Of a DNA stretch of 64,000 bases, positions 56,524-64,000 are shown in pieces. This DNA is from Massilia brevitalea (GTDB taxonomy: Bacteria > Pseudomonadota > Gammaproteobacteria > Burkholderiales > Burkholderiaceae_D), in NCBI RefSeq assembly GCF_030711405.1, contig NZ_JAULSI010000018.1, positions 49,769 to 113,768 on the forward strand, written 5' to 3'. The translations under genes and the position numbers were made by a program. Every line of letters starts with the position of its first letter. Within the stretch, counting starts at the first letter, position 1. Below the pieces are notes generated by a model. That model saw only the letters and a list, made by a program, of their open reading frames with translations, was not told where the DNA came from and did no database searches.

Positions 56524-57822
56524 TTACGCGACCTTTTTCTCGTCGAAGAACTGTTCGTCTTCGGTCGAGCCGTGCAGCGCCGTGGTCGAGCTCTGGTTTT
56601 GCTGGATGGTCTGGGTGACGGCGTCGAAGTAGCCGGTGCCGACCTCGCGCTGGTGCTTCACGGCGGTGAAGCCCTTCTCGGCGGCGGCGAATTCGGCTTC
56701 CTGCAGCTCGACGAAGGCCGACATCTGGCGGCGTGCATAACCGTGCGCCAGGTTGAACATGCCGTAGTTCAGCGCGTGGAAGCCGGCCAGGGTGATGAAC
56801 TGGAATTTATATCCCATGGCGCCCAGTTCTTTCTGGAACTTGGCGATCGTGGCGTCGTCCAGGTTTTTCTTCCAGTTGAACGAAGGCGAGCAGTTATAGG
56901 CCAGCATCTTGCCCGGGAACTTGGCGTGGATGGCGTCGGCGAACTGCTTGGCAAATGCCAGGTCAGGCTTGCCAGTCTCGCACCAGACCAGGTCGGCGAA
57001 CGGTGCGTAGGCCAGGCCGCGCGAAATCGCCTGCTCGATGCCCGGGCGGGTCTTGTAGAAACCTTCGACGGTGCGCTCGCCGGTGCAGAACGGCTGGTCG
57101 TTGGCATCCACGTCCGAGGTCAGCAGGTCGGCTGCTTCGGCGTCGGTACGGGCCACGACCAGGGTCGGGGTGCCCATCACGTCGGCCGCCAGGCGCGCGG
57201 CGGTGAGTTTCTCGACAGCTTCGCGGGTCGGGACCAGCACCTTGCCGCCCATGTGACCGCATTTCTTGACCGAGGCCAGTTGGTCTTCGAAGTGCACGCC
57301 GGCGGCGCCCGCTTCGATCATCGACTTCATCAGCTCGAAGGCGTTCAGCACGCCGCCGAAACCGGCTTCGGCATCGGCCACGATTGGTGCGAAGTAATCG
57401 ATGTCGTCCTTGCCTTCCGACCACTGGATCTGGTCGGCGCGCTGGAAGGTGTTGTTGATGCGGCGCACGACCATCGGCACCGAGTTGGCTGGATACAGCG
57501 ATTGATCCGGGTACATTTCACCGGCCAGGTTGGCGTCGCCAGCGACTTGCCAGCCCGACAGGTAGATCGCTTTCAGGCCAGCCTTTACCTGCTGCATGGC
57601 CTGGTTGCCGGTCAGGGCGCCGAGGGCGTTGACGAAAGGCTCTTCGTTGACCAGCGTCCACAGCTTGTCGGCGCCGCGCTTGGCCAGCGTGTGCTCGATC
57701 TGGACCGAACCACGCAGGCGTACCACGTCTTCGGCGGTGTAATTGCGCACGACACCTTGCCAGCGTGGATTGGTATCCCAGTCGTTTTGCAGTGCGGCGA
57801 TTTGCTGTTCACGAGTTGCCAT
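56524..57822 (-). CDS. aceA: Isocitrate lyase
   Basis: A 432-residue enzyme cleaving isocitrate to glyoxylate and succinate in the glyoxylate shunt. [17 protein letters not shown] contains the catalytic cysteine near 190; [20 protein letters not shown] and [13 protein letters not shown] are family signatures. AGGAGA is spaced well before ATG 57822. No malate synthase gene is in the window. Confidence 0.97.
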   Translation of the reverse strand: MATREQQIAALQNDWDTNPRWQGVVRNYTAEDVVRLRGSVQIEHTLAKRGADKLWTLVNEEPFVNALGALTGNQAMQQVKAGLKAIYLSGWQVAGDANLAGEMYPDQSLYPANSVPMVVRRINNTFQRADQIQWSEGKDDIDYFAPIVADAEAGFGGVLNAFELMKSMIEAGAAGVHFEDQLASVKKCGHMGGKVLVPTREAVEKLTAARLAADVMGTPTLVVARTDAEAADLLTSDVDANDQPFCTGERTVEGFYKTRPGIEQAISRGLAYAPFADLVWCETGKPDLAFAKQFADAIHAKFPGKMLAYNCSPSFNWKKNLDDATIAKFQKELGAMGYKFQFITLAGFHALNYGMFNLAHGYARRQMSAFVELQEAEFAAAEKGFTAVKHQREVGTGYFDAVTQTIQQNQSSTTALHGSTEDEQFFDEKKVA

Positions 57823-58206
57823 GTTGTTCTCCTGATGAAAAGTTTAGCTGTGTGCGAAGTGAAATCCGTTAGATCAATGATAGACCTGATTGTGCACAGC
57901 ACAATCACTCTTATATAAGACAGTAAATGATTTTTTTACTTTTCAAATTCAATAGCTTGCGTGCTTCATTCCATGATACGAAACCAAATTTCTCAGAATG
58001 AGAGATGATGCAAGGATGAGCTGGCGCAGGCTTTTCACTGGATGACATGACTGTTTCACAATGTGAAACAACGGCAAGCTAAACGCGGCTGCGCAACGCT
58101 GCATCTTCGCGTGCATACCATTCCGCGCGTTGAGAATGGGCAATAAAAAACGCGCGTACTGTGCAGCGACGCGCGTCCTTGTCTTGCCGCCCGCAGGGCG
58201 CCAGGT
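57823..58206 (-). promoter_or_regulatory. aceA upstream region with three palindromes
   Basis: A 384-base gap between aceA and the MFS gene with no coding sequence. Perfect dyads: GATTGTGC-ACA-GCACAATC (57888-57906), TGTTTCAC-AAT-GTGAAACA (58052-58070), and shorter TCTCA-GAA-TGAGA (57991-58003). All have three-base centres. The first lies near CTTATATAAG (57910-57919), a candidate promoter core. Candidate binding sites for a dimeric regulator of the glyoxylate shunt. Confidence 0.55.
58145..58176 (-). terminator. Terminator after the MFS gene
   Basis: Stem ACGCGCGT / ACGCGCGT (self-palindromic) with an 11-base loop; on the minus strand six T residues follow. It lies 30 bases past the MFS stop. 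Confidence 0.85.
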
Positions 58207-59409
58207 TTATGTCTTGCTGACTACCGGTGAGCGGCGGCTATTGCCCGCCCCGACAGCGGTGGCAATCGCCAGTGTCTGGAACAGTGCCACGCCGATAAAC
58301 ACCGACGCCGGATGCCCACCATCCATCAGCATGCCGAACAGCAGCGGGCCGACCGACATGCCGGTGTCCAGCCCCGAATACACGACGCCGAACACGCGCC
58401 CGGTGGCGTTCGGCGGCGCCGCGGCGCGGATCAGCAAATCGCGCGAGGGACCGGCAATGCCGGTGGCGAAACCGATCGCCCCCATCACCAGCACCACCAG
58501 CGGTCCCGGCACGACGCTGGCGGACAGTAACAGCGCCGCCGCGGCGGCAAATAAAAAGGCCACCGTGATGGTGCGGTCGTAGTTGTGGGCGCGCGCCGCC
58601 AGGAAGCCGCCTGCGACCATGCCGCCCGCCGAGGACAGCATGAAGGTGGTGTAGGCCGTAGCCGCGGTGGCGAAGGTGATGCCGTACAGCGCCACCAGGC
58701 TGGTCGACGAAAAAGCCTGGATGCCGCCCAGCACAATCGAGGTCAGGAAGAAAAAGCCGAAGCACATCCACACGGCCCTGAGGCGCAGGAAGCCGAAGGC
58801 GCTGCCGCCCTCGGCCCCGGGCCTGGCCACGGTGGCCTCGTTCGGCAGCACCTTGCGGTTCAGGAACAGCACCAGCAGCATGAGAAAGGGAATCGCGCTG
58901 GCCGACACCAGCGCCACGCGCCAGCTCGATAGCGTGGCGACGCCGGCCAGGAAGATCGGCGCCGTGGCCCAGCCGATGTTGCCGGAAATGCCGTGCACCG
59001 AGAAGGCGTAGGCGAGGCGCTCCTTCGACACGCCGTTGTTCAGCAGCGTGTAGCCGGCCGGGTGGAACACCGCGTTGCCGCAGCCGGCAACGAAGGAGCC
59101 GACCACCAGCACGGTGTAGCTCGGCGCCGAGGCCAGCACCAGCGCCCCCACGCCCAGCAGCGCCTGGCCGGTGAACAGCACGCGCCGTGCGCCGACCCGG
59201 TCGACCACGAAGCCGGACAAGGCCTGGCCGACGCCGGAGACGACGAAGAACACCGTCATCAACAGGCCCAGCTCGGAGTAGGACAACGCGAAGGCTTCCT
59301 TCAGCCAGGGGAAAAGCCCGGCCAGGATCAGGTGGTAGAAGTGCGACACCCCGTGCGAGGTGCCGACCAGGCCGATGACGCGGGCGTCCTGGCGCAGGCT
59401 AGTCGTCAT
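58207..59409 (-). CDS. Major facilitator superfamily transporter
   Basis: A 400-residue inner-membrane transporter with about 12 hydrophobic segments. The loop 2-3 motif region reads GFVVDRVGARRVLF near residue 60. The N terminus (GTSHGVSHFYHLILAGLFPW) is like fosmidomycin-resistance-type MFS exporters. Substrate unknown. Confidence 0.88.
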   Translation of the reverse strand: MTTSLRQDARVIGLVGTSHGVSHFYHLILAGLFPWLKEAFALSYSELGLLMTVFFVVSGVGQALSGFVVDRVGARRVLFTGQALLGVGALVLASAPSYTVLVVGSFVAGCGNAVFHPAGYTLLNNGVSKERLAYAFSVHGISGNIGWATAPIFLAGVATLSSWRVALVSASAIPFLMLLVLFLNRKVLPNEATVARPGAEGGSAFGFLRLRAVWMCFGFFFLTSIVLGGIQAFSSTSLVALYGITFATAATAYTTFMLSSAGGMVAGGFLAARAHNYDRTITVAFLFAAAAALLLSASVVPGPLVVLVMGAIGFATGIAGPSRDLLIRAAAPPNATGRVFGVVYSGLDTGMSVGPLLFGMLMDGGHPASVFIGVALFQTLAIATAVGAGNSRRSPVVSKT

Positions 59410-59570
59410 TTTTTTACTGGAAATCGATGTGGTTGCCAGTGTAAGTCAAAAGCCTGTGGCTTTGCCGGCATCGGCTTGATCTGCGGCGTGCGCGTATGCG
59501 GGAAGCATACGAGGCGGGAATACAGGCGCCGGGACACGCAACCCGGCCCTGCTGTGCACTTCCTGCAGGA

Positions 59571-60962
59571 TCATTGCTTGCGAACGAAGGCCGCGATGCG
59601 CTGCATGACCGCCGGCGCGATGGTTTCCTCGATGACCGCGTACTCGCTTTCGCTGCCGGTCTGCGCGGTCTGGAACAGGTGGTTCAGCGAGGGCATGACG
59701 GCGGATTCGACGCGCCGGTTCCCGCCTGCTTTCAGCGAGGCCACGATGCCGTCCAGGCTTTGCGGCGGCACTTGCAGGTCCAGGCTGCCGTTCAGCGCCA
59801 GCACCGGGCAGGCCACGCGGCGCCAGTCGGCGCGCGGATCGGCCTTCAGCATCGCGGCCAGCGCCGGCTGCGCTGCCATCTCCAGCGACAAGGTGCCGCC
59901 GTGCATCTTGTACTTGGAGATCAGGGCCTTGTCGCTCTCGGGCAAGGAAGCCTGCAAGGCTTTCAGGGCCCCGACGCGGGCGGTGCTGTCGGCTTCGGCC
60001 ATGACGATGGCGTACCAGCGGCTTATATAACCGAGCAATTGCTTGACTTCTTGAGGCGAGGCGCCGCGGTCTTTCGCCAGCAGGCCGTCCTGCAACAGCA
60101 GCATCTCCAGCCCCGGCAAGCCAACCCCGGCCAGCGACACCAGGAAGTCGGCCGCGGCCGGCTGGCGCCCGATGACGCTGGCCGCGACCATTGGCCCTTC
60201 GCTGTGGCCAACCAGGCCCACGCGGCCGAACTGCCCGCGCGCCTTGACCGCGCCAACCACGGCTTCCAGGTCGTCCGCCAGATCGGCCTGGGTATGATTG
60301 TCATAGTCGCCGGTGGAGCGCGATACGCCGCGCTTGTCGTAGCGCAGCACCGCCACACCCTGGCGCAGCAGATAGTCGGCCAGCACCGCGAAGACGCGGT
60401 GGCCTGCCACTTCTTCGTCGCGCGTCAGGGGACCCGAGCCCGGCACCAGGATGACGACGGTCGGTTTCTTCACCCCCTTCGGCAGCGACAGGGTCGCACC
60501 CAGCAGCACGCCACCCTTGCTGCGGATGGCCAGGCTTTCGTCGGTGTACGGAAACGGCGCGACCGGGTCCTGCGGGCGCGGCTTCTTCGGAAAGCCCGCC
60601 ACTTGCCTGAGCTCGACCGGGAAGCTGGCGCCGCCCTGCTTCCACACAGCCTTGAAGCGATCGCCCTGCCAGGCCATCTGCATCTTGCCGAAGCCCAGGT
60701 CGAGCTCGACCGTTTCGCCCCCCTCGGTCAAGGCCCGGACCGGAATGTCGTAGGCGCCCTGGTCGGGGCTGGAGAAGCTGCCCCAGGGCGTACCGTCGGC
60801 ACGCTGGAACAACTCGACGCCGCTTTTCAGGACCCTCCCGTCAGGCAGGGTCAGGTTGCCCATCCAGTAGCCGGGATGCTCTGCGACGACGCCGGCCTGG
60901 GCGCCGCCATGCAGGGAGAACAGGAAAGCCAGGGGGAGCAGTGTGCAGTGTGAGATCTTCAT
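59571..60962 (-). CDS. Secreted alpha/beta hydrolase
   Basis: A 463-residue protein with signal peptide (about 1-23, ends AQAG). The N-terminal domain (24-140) is unassigned; the alpha/beta hydrolase domain follows with oxyanion region LVPGSGPLTRD, nucleophile GHSEGPM, Asp in NGSLDLQVP and His in PSLNHLF. Likely a periplasmic esterase or peptidase; family contains many uncharacterised members. Confidence 0.85.
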   Translation of the reverse strand: MKISHCTLLPLAFLFSLHGGAQAGVVAEHPGYWMGNLTLPDGRVLKSGVELFQRADGTPWGSFSSPDQGAYDIPVRALTEGGETVELDLGFGKMQMAWQGDRFKAVWKQGGASFPVELRQVAGFPKKPRPQDPVAPFPYTDESLAIRSKGGVLLGATLSLPKGVKKPTVVILVPGSGPLTRDEEVAGHRVFAVLADYLLRQGVAVLRYDKRGVSRSTGDYDNHTQADLADDLEAVVGAVKARGQFGRVGLVGHSEGPMVAASVIGRQPAAADFLVSLAGVGLPGLEMLLLQDGLLAKDRGASPQEVKQLLGYISRWYAIVMAEADSTARVGALKALQASLPESDKALISKYKMHGGTLSLEMAAQPALAAMLKADPRADWRRVACPVLALNGSLDLQVPPQSLDGIVASLKAGGNRRVESAVMPSLNHLFQTAQTGSESEYAVIEETIAPAVMQRIAAFVRKQ

Positions 60963-61105
60963 CGGTGCCTGGTCGTGTGTCGGGATCGGAACTGCACTCT
61001 AGGATCAGGCCGGGCGCCAGGTTGGCAGGATGAGACGGACCGTCGAAAACAATGGCTGAGCTGCAGGATTGGACGTATAAAAAGGCGCGATGTGCAACCG
61101 GAGTA

Positions 61106-61173
61106 CAGCGTGGACTCGGGAGTCCACCCTACCACTGCAATCCTGTAGGGTGGACTTCCGAGTCCACGCGGTG
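61106..61173. repeat. Palindromic repeat pair, copy 5 (inverted arrangement, variant stem)
   Basis: Two hairpin units (61106-61134 and 61144-61173) separated by 9 bases. The stem is GTGGACTC/GAGTCCAC, different from copies 1-4. The units are arranged inside-out: the GTAGGG ends face each other, while in other copies they face outwards. It lies in the 315-base gap between clpB and the hydrolase gene. Confidence 0.8.
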
Positions 61174-61175
61174 CG

Positions 61176-61248
61176 GCATCAGCACAGTCGAACAGCTGTA
61201 TCTGGCGATGCCGCATCAGCACAAACGAACAGCCGTATCTGGCGGTGC
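61176..61248. repeat. Tandem 37-base repeat beyond clpB
   Basis: Two units (61176-61211 and 61213-61248) match at 32 of 36 positions. The second unit runs into the hairpin after clpB. Confidence 0.75.
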
Positions 61249-61271
61249 GGAGACAGGACCGCACCGCCAGA
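61238..61271 (-). terminator. Hairpin after clpB
   Basis: Perfect 13-pair stem TCTGGCGGTGCGG / CCGCACCGCCAGA with an eight-base loop, seven bases past the clpB stop on the minus strand. No T tract follows, so termination strength is uncertain. Confidence 0.65.
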
Positions 61272-61277
61272 CACCGC

Positions 61278-63890
<2,613 letters not shown>

Positions 63891-63930
63891 GGTAGTGCTC
63901 CCTGGAGAGTTGTTCTTGGATGGAAAAGAA

Positions 63931-63957
63931 AATTGGGATGCAGATCCACTTTTCAAG
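63931..63957 (-). promoter_or_regulatory. Candidate sigma-32 promoter of clpB
   Basis: Minus strand CTTGAA (63952-63957), 13-base spacer, TCCCAATT (63931-63938). This is close to the heat-shock form CTTGAA-N13-15-CCCCATNT with two mismatches in the -10, located about 41 bases upstream of the clpB start. Confidence 0.5.
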
Positions 63958-64000
63958 ATCGTCAAGCCAGATGCGCAACAGTTGCGCCGGATACTTCGAA

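Overview
The window is a GC-rich bacterial chromosome segment. The gene order lepA-lepB-DUF4845-rnc-era-recO-pdxJ-acpS, rpmF-plsX-fabH-fabD-fabG-acpP-fabF followed by rpoE-rseA-mucD, and uvrC-pgsA beside tRNA genes is typical of Betaproteobacteria. Base composition and the fine arrangement suggest Oxalobacteraceae, Massilia/Telluria-like. That placement is inference from gene order; no 16S gene is present.

Left part (1-22.4 kb) is accessory in character. A catabolic operon (CoA ligase, UbiD-type decarboxylase, UbiX-type flavin prenyltransferase, small crotonase, aldehyde dehydrogenase) converges on a LysR regulator. Next come a zinc formaldehyde/alcohol dehydrogenase, a small membrane protein, and an uptake locus: a TonB-dependent receptor followed by a Dpp/Nik-type ABC importer with fused ATPases. 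A divergent module at 17-21 kb is the least conventional part. A NrtR-type Nudix regulator with a ruined Nudix box faces an operon of a J-domain/pseudokinase-like protein, a von Willebrand A-like protein and a divergent adenylosuccinate-synthetase-like enzyme. A fatty-acid hydroxylase/sterol-desaturase-family membrane protein follows.

Middle part (22.4-31.3 kb) holds a fused indolepyruvate:ferredoxin oxidoreductase divergent from an Lrp/AsnC regulator, a lipoprotein of the endonuclease/exonuclease/phosphatase fold, a YkuE-type metallophosphoesterase, and a tRNA operon of six identical tRNA-Gly(GCC) genes plus tRNA-Cys(GCA).

Right part (31-64 kb) is core: DNA repair (uvrC, recO), phospholipid and fatty-acid synthesis (pgsA, plsX, fab genes, acpP, acpS), pyridoxine (pdxJ), translation and RNA processing (lepA, era, rnc, rpmF, yceD, rlmJ), secretion (lepB), envelope stress (rpoE, a short rseA, mucD, no rseB), maf and an RsmI-like methylase, an EAL/HDOD protein, isocitrate lyase (aceA), an MFS transporter, a secreted alpha/beta hydrolase and clpB.

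Five composite palindromic repeats (REP/BIME-like, most with a GTAG foot) sit only between genes, each at the 3' side of a minus-strand gene. Their stems differ by compensatory base changes. No insertion sequence, prophage, rRNA gene or CRISPR array was seen. Many long antisense open frames exist because of GC-skewed codon use and were discarded.
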